Assembly (NCBI RefSeq): GCF_030116705.1
Contig: NZ_JAOTIK010000001.1
Span: 1,693,001 to 1,757,000 of the forward strand
Direction of reading: 5' to 3'
From: Streptomyces sp. ML-6
GTDB lineage: Bacteria > Actinomycetota > Actinomycetes > Streptomycetales > Streptomycetaceae
Length of the DNA: 64,000 nucleotides
Below are positions 1 to 12,416 of this stretch, piece after piece. Positions within the stretch are counted from its first letter, which is position 1; every line of letters starts with the position of its first letter. Position numbers and translations under genes: made by a program. The notes beneath the pieces are model-generated. The model searched no databases. It had not been told where the DNA came from and worked only from the letters and a program-made list of their open reading frames with translations.

Positions 1-1125
1 CAGGAGGAGGAGTTCCGGGCCGGGGCGCGCCGCTGGCTGCGGGCCAACGTGCCCGCCGAACCGCTGCCGTCCCTGGAGACCGCCGAGGGCTTCGCCGCAC
101 ACCGGGAGTGGGAGGCCCGGCTGTACGCGGACCGCTGGTCGGTGGTCTCCTGGCCGGCCGTCCACGGCGGCCGGGACGCCGATGTCTTCGGGTGGCTGGC
201 CTTCGAGGAGGAGTACTACGCGGCGGGCGGGCCCGGCCGGGTCTCGCAGAACGGCATCAACCTCCTCGCCCCGACGCTCTTCGACCACGGCACCGAGGAG
301 CAGCGGGCCCGGATCCTGCCGCCGATGGCGAGCGGCGAGGTGATCTGGGCGCAGGCGTGGTCCGAGCCGGAGGCCGGTTCGGACCTGGCGTCGCTGCGTT
401 CGCGGGCGGTGCGCACGGACGGCGGCTGGCTGCTGTCGGGGCAGAAGACCTGGTCCTCGCGGGCCGCGTTCGCCGACCGGGCGTTCGGCATCTTCCGTAC
501 GGACCCCGGGGCCGCGAAGCCGCACCAGGGGCTGACGTATCTGATGTTCGACCTGTCGGCGCCCGGCGTCTCGGTCCGGCCGATCGGGCGGCTGGACGGC
601 AAGCCCGCCTTCGCCGAGCTGTTCCTGGACGAGGTGTTCGTGCCGGACGAGGACGTCATCGGGGAACCCGGGCAGGGCTGGCGCATCGCCATGTCGGCGA
701 CGGGCGCCGAGCGCGGGCTGATGCTCCGCTCCCCCGGCCGTTTCCTGGCCTCCGCCGACCGGCTCGCCGGGCTGTGGCGCGCCCACGGCGACCCGTCGGA
801 CACGGCGCTGCGCGACCGGGTGGCGGACGCGGTGATCGGGGCGCGCGCCTATCAGCTCTTCACCTGCGCCGCCGCCTCGCGGTTCGCGGCGGGTACGGCC
901 GTGGGCGCGGAGTCCAGCCTGAACAAGGTGTTCTGGTCCGAGTACGACATCGCGCTGCACGAGACGGCGCTCGACCTGCTGGGCCCGGACGGGGAACTGG
1001 CCGGTTCCGCGTGGGGCGAGGGGTACGTCTTCGCCCTCGCGGGCCCCATCTACGCCGGTACGAACGAGATCCAGCGCGACATCGTCGCCGAGCGGCTGCT
1101 CGGCCTGCCGAAGGGGCGGCGCTGA
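1..1125 (+). CDS. Acyl-CoA dehydrogenase, large subunit-like (5' end cut by window)
   Basis: FAD-dependent enzyme of the acyl-CoA dehydrogenase family, expected to oxidise an acyl-CoA at the alpha-beta bond and pass electrons to ETF. The frame is already open at base 1 (QEEEFRAGARRWLRANV), so the true start lies upstream and only a few residues are missing. The family middle domain shows WAQAWSEPEAGSDLASL, and the C-terminus shows YAGTNEIQRDIVAERLLGL. In most family members this last motif is YEGTNEIQ with the catalytic Glu; here it is Ala, so the base may sit elsewhere (the E of GAERG is a candidate) or activity needs the partner. The stop overlaps the next start (TGATG), so the two are translationally coupled. 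The pair of a ~375-aa and a ~335-aa protein resembles the heteromeric alpha2beta2 dehydrogenases of actinobacterial steroid or side-chain breakdown; the substrate here is not visible. Confidence 0.9.
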   Translation, partial: QEEEFRAGARRWLRANVPAEPLPSLETAEGFAAHREWEARLYADRWSVVSWPAVHGGRDADVFGWLAFEEEYYAAGGPGRVSQNGINLLAPTLFDHGTEEQRARILPPMASGEVIWAQAWSEPEAGSDLASLRSRAVRTDGGWLLSGQKTWSSRAAFADRAFGIFRTDPGAAKPHQGLTYLMFDLSAPGVSVRPIGRLDGKPAFAELFLDEVFVPDEDVIGEPGQGWRIAMSATGAERGLMLRSPGRFLASADRLAGLWRAHGDPSDTALRDRVADAVIGARAYQLFTCAAASRFAAGTAVGAESSLNKVFWSEYDIALHETALDLLGPDGELAGSAWGEGYVFALAGPIYAGTNEIQRDIVAERLLGLPKGRR

Positions 1126-2132
1126 TGCGGTTCCTCCTGGACGACGAGCAGCGGGAGTTCGCCCGTTCGCTGGACGGGATGCTGGCTGCCTCGGACACCC
1201 CGTCGGTGGTGCGGGCCTGGGCCGCCGGGGACCACGGGCCGGGCAAAGCCCTCCGGTCCCGGCTGGCGGAGGCGGGGGTGTTCGCGCTGGCGGTTCCCGG
1301 GGAGTACGGGGGCGTGGGCCCGTTGCCGGTCGAAGTCGCGGTGGCCTTCACCGAGTTGGGCCGTCACGCGGTGCCGGGGCCGGCGGTGGAGACGGTCGCG
1401 GCCGGGGTGCTGCTGGCGGGGGTGGGCGGTCCGGTGGCCGGGGAGTGGCTGCCCGCGCTGGCGTCGGGCGCGGCGTCGGCGACGCTGCGGTCGGCGGACC
1501 ACGGGCCGTACGCGCTGGACGCGGACGCCGTGGACGCCGTGTTCACCGTGGCCGGCGACGAGTTGCGGCTCGCGCCCGGTCCCGGTGAGCTCCGGGTGTC
1601 GGCCGATCCGGCCCGGCGGCTGTGGCGGCCCGAGCCGGGCGGGAAGGTGCTCGCCGCCGGTCCGCGGGTGCGGGAGGCGGCGGGCCGGGCCTTCGAGTGG
1701 GCGTCGTTCGCGACGGCCGCGCAGGCGCTCGGCACGGGCGAGGCGCTGTTGCGGGCCACGGTCGGGTACGTGAAGCAGCGCACCCAGTTCGGTACGGCCG
1801 TCGGCTCCTTCCAGGCGGTCAAGCACCGGCTCGCGGACGTGCTGATCGGGCTGGAGTTCGCCCGTCCGCTGCTGTACGGGGCGGCGCTCGCGCTCGCCGA
1901 GGGGGCGCCGGACGCCGGGGCGCAGGTGGCGGCGGCCAAGGTGACGGCGGGCGAGGCGGGGTACGCGGCGGCGCGGGCGGCCCTGCAGCTGCACGGGGCG
2001 GTGGGGTACACGCAGGAGCTGGACCTGTCGTTGTGGCTGCGCCGGGCCCGCCCCCTGCGGGACGCGTGGGGGACGCCGGGGGCGTGCCGGGCGCAGGTGC
2101 TGGCGGGCGGGGGCGGGGCCGGGAGGCGTTGA
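1125..2132 (+). CDS. Acyl-CoA dehydrogenase, small subunit-like
   Basis: 335-aa acyl-CoA dehydrogenase-family protein starting with MRFLLDDEQREFARSLDGML. It has the N-terminal helical domain (about residues 1-110), a short middle domain, and a C-terminal helical domain with RTQFGTAVGSFQAVKHRLADVL and LQLHGAVGYTQELDL, typical of the family. It is shorter than the usual ~380 aa and has no YEGT-type catalytic Glu motif near its C-terminus. The ATG overlaps the TGA of the upstream dehydrogenase by one base, so co-translation and complex formation are likely. By analogy with heteromeric steroid-type ACADs (known family), the two subunits would share FAD and catalytic residues; that is inference. 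A strong hairpin follows the gene and closes the operon. Confidence 0.9.
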   Translation: MRFLLDDEQREFARSLDGMLAASDTPSVVRAWAAGDHGPGKALRSRLAEAGVFALAVPGEYGGVGPLPVEVAVAFTELGRHAVPGPAVETVAAGVLLAGVGGPVAGEWLPALASGAASATLRSADHGPYALDADAVDAVFTVAGDELRLAPGPGELRVSADPARRLWRPEPGGKVLAAGPRVREAAGRAFEWASFATAAQALGTGEALLRATVGYVKQRTQFGTAVGSFQAVKHRLADVLIGLEFARPLLYGAALALAEGAPDAGAQVAAAKVTAGEAGYAAARAALQLHGAVGYTQELDLSLWLRRARPLRDAWGTPGACRAQVLAGGGGAGRR

Positions 2133-2144
2133 GCGGAGTCGGCC

Positions 2145-2180
2145 GGGCCCGCCCCGGGACCGTCGGACCGGGGCGGGCCC
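2145..2180. terminator. Bidirectional rho-independent-type hairpin between convergent genes
   Basis: Perfect 13-bp GC stem (2145-2157 with 2168-2180) and a 10-nt loop, just after the acyl-CoA dehydrogenase stop and before the end of the convergent flavin-protein gene. No U-tract, as usual in Streptomyces. Confidence 0.75.
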
Positions 2181-2226
2181 GGGGGGCGCTGAGCGGGGCC
2201 GGCCGGGCTCCTCGGTGCGGGGGCGG

Positions 2227-2736
2227 TCAGTTCCCCTCGGGGGGCTCGGCCTCCCCGCGCAGGAGGATGGTGCGCACCGGCTTCCCCGGCCGCCAGGTCC
2301 GGACCGCCAGTTCCTCGCCCTCCACGGAGACGCGGACCACCTCCTGGATCCGGGTGCGGAAGAGGTGGAACGGCTGGGGCGGGTTCACCTCTTCGACGAA
2401 GCGGGCCAGGATGCCGGGGTCGGTGACCTCCACGGCGTGGCCGGAGACCCGGACGTCGCCGTCCGTCATGTCGGCGTCCGGCCCGGGGTTGGCGTGCACC
2501 GCGAACCTCGGGTCGCGGCGCAGGTCCAGCGCCTTGCGCGAGTTCGGCATCATGCCGAGCCACAGCTCGCCGAAGCGGAAGTCCACCTCCAGCCCGGTCA
2601 CGCGCGGCGATCCGTCCTTGCGCAGGGTCGCCAGGACGTGGTGCTTGTGCTGCCCGAAGCGGGCGTGGACGGCGTCGGCGAAGGCAGGTTCCGCCGTATG
2701 GAACTCTTCCCAGGAACTCGATGTCATGGCAGCCAT
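2227..2736 (-). CDS. Pyridoxamine 5'-phosphate oxidase-family (split beta-barrel flavin) protein
   Basis: About 169 aa. Split-barrel FMN/F420-binding fold protein: HHVLATLRKDGSPRVTGLEVDF is the typical first strand pair, followed by GMMPNSRKALDLRRDPRFAVH, the segment that contacts the cofactor phosphate in this family, and a C-terminal half with VRVSGHAVEV. I chose the ATG at 2736 (MAAMTSSSWEEF); a second ATG three codons on (2727) is equally possible, and the 30 codons further upstream are low-complexity and unlike the family. Substrate unknown; many homologues are F420- or FMN-dependent reductases or heme-handling proteins. It converges with the dehydrogenase operon and is followed upstream by the VWA gene on the same strand. 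Confidence 0.8.
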   Translation of the reverse strand: MAAMTSSSWEEFHTAEPAFADAVHARFGQHKHHVLATLRKDGSPRVTGLEVDFRFGELWLGMMPNSRKALDLRRDPRFAVHANPGPDADMTDGDVRVSGHAVEVTDPGILARFVEEVNPPQPFHLFRTRIQEVVRVSVEGEELAVRTWRPGKPVRTILLRGEAEPPEGN

Positions 2737-2836
2737 GGAACCCCGTAATCCCGACACCTTCTGTCCGGTTTTCCCGTCCGGTCGCCCGATCGGCGGCGCG
2801 GTCGCCCGGGACGGCCGTCCCCGCACGGCGGGGTCC

Positions 2837-3580
2837 TCAGCCGACGATGCCCCGGGCCCTGGCCGCGGCCAGCCACTGCGGGAACTCGGCGACGAGCCGG
2901 TCGTAGAGTTCGGCGTCCGGGACCCGGCGCGGGTCGGATCCGGCGTGGAAGAAGCCGGCGTTGTCGACGGGCCGCTTGTCGGGCACGGGCAGTTCGTCGA
3001 GCTTGCGCAGGAAGTCGAACTGGTTGCTCCGCTTGTTGCCGAAGCCGATGAACTGCCAGAACATCGGCAGTTTCGCCGCCTTGCAGAGGTAGCGTTCGGC
3101 GGCGTGTCTGCTGGTGGGGCCGCCGTCCGTCTGGAAGACGACGAGCGCGGGGGTGGGGGCGCCGCTTTCGAGGTGGTGGTCGATGACGGCGTCCATGGCC
3201 AGGTGGTAGTTGGTCAGTCCCATGTGGCCGAGGTCCGCCGCGATCGCCCCGATCCGGCCGCGGTGGTTGTCCAGGGCCACGTCGGCGACGGCGTCGATGT
3301 CCGTGGAGAAGAAGAAGACGGGCACCCGGCCGTCGTCGTCCAGGTGGGCCGCCAGCCCCAGCACCCGGTCGGCCAGGGCCTGGACGCTGCCGTCCTTGTA
3401 GTACCCCCGCATGGAACCGGAGCGGTCGAGGACCAGGTAGACCGCGGCGCGTTCGCCGTCCATGCGGTGCTTCGCCAGCGAGAGCGCGGCGCTCTTGTAG
3501 AGGCTGACCAGCGCGGGCGCGGTCTCCTCGATCTTGTGGAGGCCGATCGCCGGGCCCTGTGCGGCGGACGGGTCGGTCAT
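2837..3580 (-). CDS. VWA-domain protein (TerF/TerY-like MIDAS protein)
   Basis: 247-aa cytoplasmic von Willebrand factor A-domain protein. The metal-ion-dependent adhesion site is intact: DRSGSM at residues 52-57 (DxSxS) and a later TDGGPT. The sequence LDRSGSMRGYYKDGSVQALA fits the VWA subgroup found next to or within tellurium-resistance (Ter) proteins, which act as metal-dependent scaffolds; no ter genes lie in this window. There is no signal peptide or membrane segment. The ATG at 3580 is preceded by GGAGAGGG at good spacing; the frame stays open 62 codons further upstream, but that stretch overlaps the promoter area of the divergent rhomboid gene and looks non-coding. Function not known. 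Confidence 0.85.
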   Translation of the reverse strand: MTDPSAAQGPAIGLHKIEETAPALVSLYKSAALSLAKHRMDGERAAVYLVLDRSGSMRGYYKDGSVQALADRVLGLAAHLDDDGRVPVFFFSTDIDAVADVALDNHRGRIGAIAADLGHMGLTNYHLAMDAVIDHHLESGAPTPALVVFQTDGGPTSRHAAERYLCKAAKLPMFWQFIGFGNKRSNQFDFLRKLDELPVPDKRPVDNAGFFHAGSDPRRVPDAELYDRLVAEFPQWLAAARARGIVG

Positions 3581-3746
3581 GCGGTCCCTCTCCGGTCCTC
3601 GACGTGTGTGCCGGGTCCCCCGAGCGTTGTGCGGGTCCCTCCGAGCGTAGGGCACCCGGGTGTTCCCGGACGCCGGTGGTTCGCTATCTTGATCGCCGCC
3701 GTCCCCACCGGCCGCTCGTGCCAGTCCACCCGTGAAGGAGCCTGCC

Positions 3747-4670
3747 GTGGAGGCCGCGATCACCACCTGCTACCGGCATCCGTCGTACGAGACGTACGTG
3801 AGCTGCGTCCGCTGCGAACGCTTCATCTGTCCCGACTGCATGCGCGAGGCCGCCGTGGGGCACCACTGCGTGGAGTGCGTGAAGGAGGGGCAGCGTTCGA
3901 TCCGGCAGGCGCGCACCGTGTTCGGCGGCGCGGTGGCGAGGTCCGCGGTGCCGCTGGTCACCTATGTGCTGATCGGTCTCAACGTCCTCGCCTACGTGGG
4001 GGAGTTGGTCCGGCCCGGGATCGTCGACCGGTTCGCGATGCTCGGTGCGGGGCTGAACGGCCCGGACGGGAACCAGTACCTGTACGAGGGCGGGAGCTTC
4101 CCCGGCTTCGACGTGGTCGGGGTGGTGGACGGCGAGTGGTACCGGCTGCTGACCGGGGCCTTCCTGCACCTGCCGCCGGACGGTTCGTCCTTCGGCTCGC
4201 TGCCGTTCGGGGTGCTGCACATCCTGTTCAACATGTACGCGCTGTGGAACCTGGGCCGGGTCGTCGAGGAGCAGTTGGGCCGGGTCCGTTATCTCGCGCT
4301 GTACCTGCTGTCCGCGCTGGGCGGTTCGGTGCTGGTGTACCTGATCGCGCCGTCGGACGGCACGGTGGGCGCCTCGGGTGCGGTCTTCGGTCTCGGGGCG
4401 GCGTTCTACGTCATCCACCGCCGGCTGGGCCGCGACATGCGGGCGGTGAACCGCTTCATGGCCGGCTTCCTGCTCTGGATGCTGATCTCGGCCGGGTTCA
4501 CCTCGTGGCAGGGCCACCTGGGCGGGCTGCTGACCGGGGGTCTGGTCACGGTGGCGTACGCCTACGCGCCGGCGGGGCGCCGCACGGTGGTCCAGGCCGC
4601 CGCGTGCGTGGTGCTGGGCGCCGTGCTGGTGCTGCTGGTGGTGCTCAAGACGTCCGCGCTGACCGGCTGA
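3747..4670 (+). CDS. Rhomboid-family intramembrane serine protease with N-terminal zinc-ribbon
   Basis: About 307 aa, membrane. The first 45 residues form a B-box-like Cys/His cluster (C8, H11, C20, C23, C28, C31, H39/H40, C41, C44). The rest is a rhomboid core with about seven hydrophobic segments: the catalytic serine lies in GASG (Ser about 210) and the histidine in WQGHLGG (His about 257), and an HxxxN-type segment (HILFNMYALWNLG) sits before them. Rhomboids cleave transmembrane helices of other proteins; the substrate is unknown. GTG at 3747 has GAAGGAG six bases upstream, which decides against the GTG at 3732. The gene diverges from the VWA gene and is followed by an intergenic hairpin. 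The zinc-binding front end is common in Streptomyces rhomboids and may sense metal or bind a partner (inference). Confidence 0.9.
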   Translation: MEAAITTCYRHPSYETYVSCVRCERFICPDCMREAAVGHHCVECVKEGQRSIRQARTVFGGAVARSAVPLVTYVLIGLNVLAYVGELVRPGIVDRFAMLGAGLNGPDGNQYLYEGGSFPGFDVVGVVDGEWYRLLTGAFLHLPPDGSSFGSLPFGVLHILFNMYALWNLGRVVEEQLGRVRYLALYLLSALGGSVLVYLIAPSDGTVGASGAVFGLGAAFYVIHRRLGRDMRAVNRFMAGFLLWMLISAGFTSWQGHLGGLLTGGLVTVAYAYAPAGRRTVVQAAACVVLGAVLVLLVVLKTSALTG

Positions 4671-4687
4671 GCGGGTCCGGGGGCCGG

Positions 4688-4763
4688 GCCGGGGAGGTCC
4701 GGGGCCCCGGACACGCCACGGTGCCTGCCGGGGAGGTCCGGGGCCGGATACGCCACGGCGCCT
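4688..4763. repeat. Two direct copies of a ~38-bp GC-rich unit
   Basis: Two head-to-tail imperfect copies (about 4688-4726 and 4727-4763) sharing gccggggaggtccggggcc and a following acgccacgg-gcct stretch. Lies between the convergent rhomboid and gltD genes, partly overlapping the terminator. Confidence 0.6.
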
Positions 4764-4800
4764 GCCGGGATCGTCCGGTCGGGGACGGGCAGGCGCCGTG
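4754..4800. terminator. Hairpin between rhomboid gene and gltD
   Basis: Perfect 13-bp stem (CACGGCGCCTGCC at 4754-4766, complement at 4788-4800) with a 21-nt loop. Positioned to stop both the + strand rhomboid transcript and the - strand gltBD transcript. Confidence 0.7.
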
Positions 4801-4842
4801 CCGGTTCCGCACGCCGTTGTGCGGGACATCCGGGTGTCGCGG

Positions 4843-6295
4843 TCAGACCATGAGGGCACGGTCCGTCGGACGGATCGGGGCCGGCAGTGCGCTGGCCCCG
4901 GTGAGGAAGCGGTCCACCCCGCGCGCCGCGGAGCGGCCCTCGGCGATGGCCCACACGATGAGGGACTGGCCGCGGCCCGCGTCACCGGCGACGAACACGC
5001 CGTCGACGTTGGTGGCGAAGTCCGCGTCGCGCGCGATGTTGCCGCGCTCGTCGAGCTCCAGGCCGAACTGCTGGACCAGGCCGTTGGACTGGTCGGTGCC
5101 GGTGAAGCCCATGGCGAGGGTGACCAGCTGGGCGGGGATGCGCCGCTCGGTGCCGGGCTTCTGCTCCAGTTTGCCGTCCTTGAACTCCACCTCGACCAGG
5201 TGCAGCGCCTGGACGTTGCCGTCCTCGTCGCCCTCGAAGTGGGTGGTGGAGACGGAGTAGACCCTCTCGCCGCCCTCCTCGTGCGCGGAGGTGACCTTGT
5301 AGAGCATGGGGAACGTCGGCCAGGGCTGGTGGGCGTTCCGCTCGTCGCCCGGCCGCGGCATGATCTCCAGCTGGGTGACGGACAGGGCGCCCTGGCGGTG
5401 GGCGGTGCCGACGCAGTCGGCGCCGGTGTCGCCGCCGCCGATGACGACGACGTGCTTGCCCTCGGCGGTGATCGGGGAGACCGTCAGGTCGCCCTCCTGC
5501 ACCTTGTTGGCCAGCGGCAGGTACTCCATGGCGAAGTGCACGCCGTTCAGCTCGCGGCCCGGAACGGGCAGGTCGCGGGAGACGGTGGCGCCCGCGGCGA
5601 TGACCACCGCGTCGTAGCGGCGGCGGAGCCGGGCCGCGTCGATGTCCCGGCCGATCTCGGTCTCGGTGCGGAACTTGGTGCCCTCCGCGCGCATCTGCTC
5701 GACGCGGCGGTTGATGTGCGACTTCTCCATCTTGAACTCGGGGATGCCGTACCGCAGGAGGCCCCCGATGCGGTCCGCGCGCTCGTAGACGGCGACCGTG
5801 TGTCCGGCCCGGGTCAGCTGCTGGGCGGCGGCCAGGCCCGCCGGTCCCGAGCCGATGACCGCGACGGTCTTGCCGGAGAGCCGCTCGGGCGGCTGCGGGG
5901 TGACGTCGCCGTTGCCCCACGCCTTGTCGATGATGGAGACCTCGACGTTCTTGATGGTGACGGCGGGCTGGTTGATGCCCAGCACGCACGCCGACTCGCA
6001 CGGGGCCGGGCAGAGCCGCCCGGTGAACTCCGGGAAGTTGTTCGTGGCGTGCAGGCGCTCGGACGCGGCCGCCCAGTCCTCGCGGTAGGCGTAGTCGTTC
6101 CACTCGGGGATGAGGTTTCCGAGCGGGCAGCCGTTGTGGCAGAACGGGATGCCGCAGTCCATGCAGCGTCCGGCCTGCTTGCTGATGATCGGGAGCAGCG
6201 AGCCCGGGACGTACACCTCGTTCCAGTCCTTGACGCGCTCGGTCACGGGGCGGGTCTCGGCGACCTCGCGCCCGGTGGTCAAAAAGCCCTTGGGG

Positions 6296-6303
<8 letters not shown>
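4843..6303 (-). CDS. gltD: Glutamate synthase (NADPH) small subunit
   Basis: 486-aa beta subunit of NADPH-dependent glutamate synthase (GOGAT), which passes electrons from NADPH through FAD to the large subunit. Visible features: an N-terminal 4Fe-4S region with [20 protein letters not shown] (about residues 42-61) and [12 protein letters not shown] (about 97-108), an FAD-binding [12 protein letters not shown] (about 150), and an NADPH-binding [16 protein letters not shown] (about 290). Length is normal. The ATG at 6303 overlaps the gltB stop by 8 nt, so the operon order is gltB-gltD and translation is coupled. Together they convert glutamine and 2-oxoglutarate to two glutamates, the high-affinity route of ammonia assimilation. 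Confidence 0.98.
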
Positions 6304-10873
<4,570 letters not shown>

Positions 10874-11114
10874 GGGCTCTCCCGTCGTCGTCGTGGCATG
10901 TGCAGTGCCGAGGGACGACGTTGGCCCTCTGCGAAATTTGGTGCAGGCTACATGATGAGTCGCTGCTCAAGAAGCGGATAGTTTGTTCCAACATACGGAC
11001 ACCATCGATGACGGTGGAGTGGGTCGCAGTCGGATGATCGGCGCCCTGGGAGCCGCGGAGAGCAGGCGTCGTTGCCCGCGGTGTCCACCACTCATGCCCG
11101 GCGGCGGAGGAATT

Positions 11115-11130
11115 GAAACCACCAGGTAAC
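11115..11130. promoter_or_regulatory. Candidate GlnR binding site upstream of gltBD
   Basis: GAAAC (11115-11119), six bases, GTAAC (11126-11130). GlnR sites in Streptomyces are built from alternating gTnAC and GaAAC half-sites six bases apart (known). Only one pair is seen, about 245 bp from the gltB start, so the match is suggestive only. Confidence 0.4.
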
Positions 11131-11148
11131 GACTACTTATGTGTAGTC
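11131..11148. promoter_or_regulatory. Perfect 6-6-6 palindrome next to the GlnR-like site
   Basis: GACTAC (11131-11136), TTATGT, GTAGTC (11143-11148). Directly abuts the GlnR-like site in an AT-rich patch; looks like an operator. The binding protein is unknown. Confidence 0.45.
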
Positions 11149-11235
11149 CTGCATAGCGACTCATTTTACGCCGGTGGGGCCGGTCCCGCCCAGTGGCGGC
11201 CACCAAGACGTACGTCACACGGGTGACGGACGCGT

Positions 11236-11360
11236 GACGGGCGGTGGACGCGTGGTGGGTGCGGGCGGCGTGGGGACGCCTCGCGGGCGCGGGCGGCGGG
11301 GGGCGCCTCGCGGGGCGTGCCGGAATGCGGGCACGCGACGGGCGGTGGACGCGTGATGGG
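11236..11360. repeat. 24-bp direct repeat, two copies 101 bp apart
   Basis: Copies at 11236-11259 and 11337-11360 (gacgggcggtggacgcgtg-tggg) match at 23 of 24 bases. In the very GC-rich tail between the transporter gene and the gltB upstream region; no function evident. Confidence 0.6.
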
Positions 11361-11390
11361 CGGGCGCGCCCGTCCTGGGTGCGCCCGCCC
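11358..11390 (-). terminator. Hairpin downstream of the VIT1/CCC1 gene
   Basis: 10-bp perfect stem (GGGCGGGCGC 11358-11367 with 11381-11390) and a 13-nt loop, starting 15 bases after the stop codon of the transporter. Confidence 0.65.
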
Positions 11391-11404
11391 GGTTCCGGGA
11401 CGGT

Positions 11405-12139
11405 TCAGCCGCCGACGGCCACGCCGAACAGTGTGCCCAGCCCGTAGGTGACGGCCGCCGCGGCGCCGCCCAGCGTCAGCTGGCGCAGCCCGCTGTACAG
11501 CCAGCCGCGCGCCGTCACCCGGGCCACCACCGCGCCGCAGGCGAACAGCCCGGCCAGCGCCAGCAGCACGGCCGGCCACAGCGCGGTCGCACCGAGCAGG
11601 TACGGCAGCACGGGCAGCAGCGCGCCCAGCGCGAACGCACCGAACGACGAAACCGCGGCGACGAGCGGCGAGGGCAGGTCGGCCGGGTCGATGCCGAGCT
11701 CCTCGCGGGCGTGTATCTCCAGGGCCTGTTCCGGGTCGCGGGACAGCTGCCGCGCGACCTCGCGGGCGAGCTCCGCGTCGACACCGCGAGACTCGTACAG
11801 CTCGGCGAGCTCCCGTTCCTCGTCCATGGGGTGCTTGCGCAACTCGCGCCGCTCGACGTCGAGTTCGGCCTCGACGAGCTCACGCTGCGAGGCGACGGAG
11901 GTGTACTCGCCGGCCGCCATGGAGAACGCGCCGGCGGCCAGGCCCGCCAGTCCGGTGATCACGATCGTCTGCTGGGAGACGGCACCGCCCGCGACGCCGG
12001 TCATCAGCGCCAGGTTGGAGACCAGCCCGTCCATCGCCCCGAACACCGCCGGACGCAGCCAGCCACCGTTGACGTCGCGGTGGGTGTGGTTGTCGCGGTG
12101 CGCCTCGTGCAGTACGGCGTCGGTCTCGATGATGGCCAC
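11405..12139 (-). CDS. VIT1/CCC1-family iron/manganese transporter
   Basis: 244-aa membrane protein of the VIT1/CCC1 family, which moves Fe2+ or Mn2+ across membranes. The N-terminus has the family signature around RPAVFGAMDGLVSNLALMTG in TM1 and the acidic cytosolic loop with EYTSVASQRELVEAELDVER, followed by a helical Glu-rich metal-binding segment and three further hydrophobic segments (AVSSFGAFALGALLPVLPYL, ALWPAVLLALAGLFACG, LTLGGAAAAVTYGLGTLFGV). The GTG at 12139 has GGAAGAG just upstream; upstream codons are not protein-like. A conspicuous 22-bp inverted repeat lies about 90 bp upstream, between this gene and the divergent ADP-ribosylglycohydrolase operon, and could be an iron-responsive operator (inference). 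Confidence 0.9.
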   Translation of the reverse strand: MAIIETDAVLHEAHRDNHTHRDVNGGWLRPAVFGAMDGLVSNLALMTGVAGGAVSQQTIVITGLAGLAAGAFSMAAGEYTSVASQRELVEAELDVERRELRKHPMDEERELAELYESRGVDAELAREVARQLSRDPEQALEIHAREELGIDPADLPSPLVAAVSSFGAFALGALLPVLPYLLGATALWPAVLLALAGLFACGAVVARVTARGWLYSGLRQLTLGGAAAAVTYGLGTLFGVAVGG

Positions 12140-12226
12140 GGCTCTTCCCCTTCTCCGGCAGCGGGATTCACCCGTTCCACCCCCGCTCGACACCATCGAA
12201 AGTACGCGCGAAAAATGGCTCCCGCC

Positions 12227-12283
12227 AGCAAGGCAGGCCGTACTTACCACCCCTCTGACCAGGTAAGTAAGGCCTTCCTTGCC
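12227..12283. promoter_or_regulatory. 22-bp imperfect inverted repeat in a divergent promoter region
   Basis: Arms 12227-12248 and 12262-12283 match at 19 of 22 positions, with a 13-nt spacer; the inner TACTTACC/GGTAAGTA is perfect. Each arm contains a taaGgc-type element loosely reminiscent of the half-sites of actinobacterial iron (DtxR/DmdR) boxes. It sits between the VIT1/CCC1 transporter (-) and the ADP-ribosylglycohydrolase operon (+). Could equally be a hairpin in the mRNA leader. Confidence 0.55.
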
Positions 12284-12416
12284 ATTTCTGACACACCATC
12301 CGAACCGTCATCCGACTGGCCCTTTTGTGGTGATGACCGGCCTCTGTCGACGCTTCGCGTGGCACAGATCCGAGGAGGTAGGAGAACTGACTCGGTGTGT
12401 GCGAAGGGTCGACGCC

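Larger units (their letters stand above)
10874..11404. other. Long intergenic region upstream of gltB
   Basis: 531 bp without a convincing gene. The part nearest gltB (10900-11170) is unusually AT-rich for this genome and probably carries the gltB promoter and leader; it contains the GlnR-like site and a palindrome listed separately. The part nearest the transporter gene (11220-11390) is over 80% GC with a 24-bp direct repeat and a terminator hairpin. Confidence 0.7.

Noticed and set aside
4688..4763. Direct repeats as a possible CRISPR or phage attachment site
   Set aside because: Only two imperfect copies without spacers or neighbouring integrase.
10967..11218. 83-codon minus-strand frame upstream of gltB
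   Set aside because: Covers the AT-rich regulatory region, has poor codon use for this genome and no Shine-Dalgarno.
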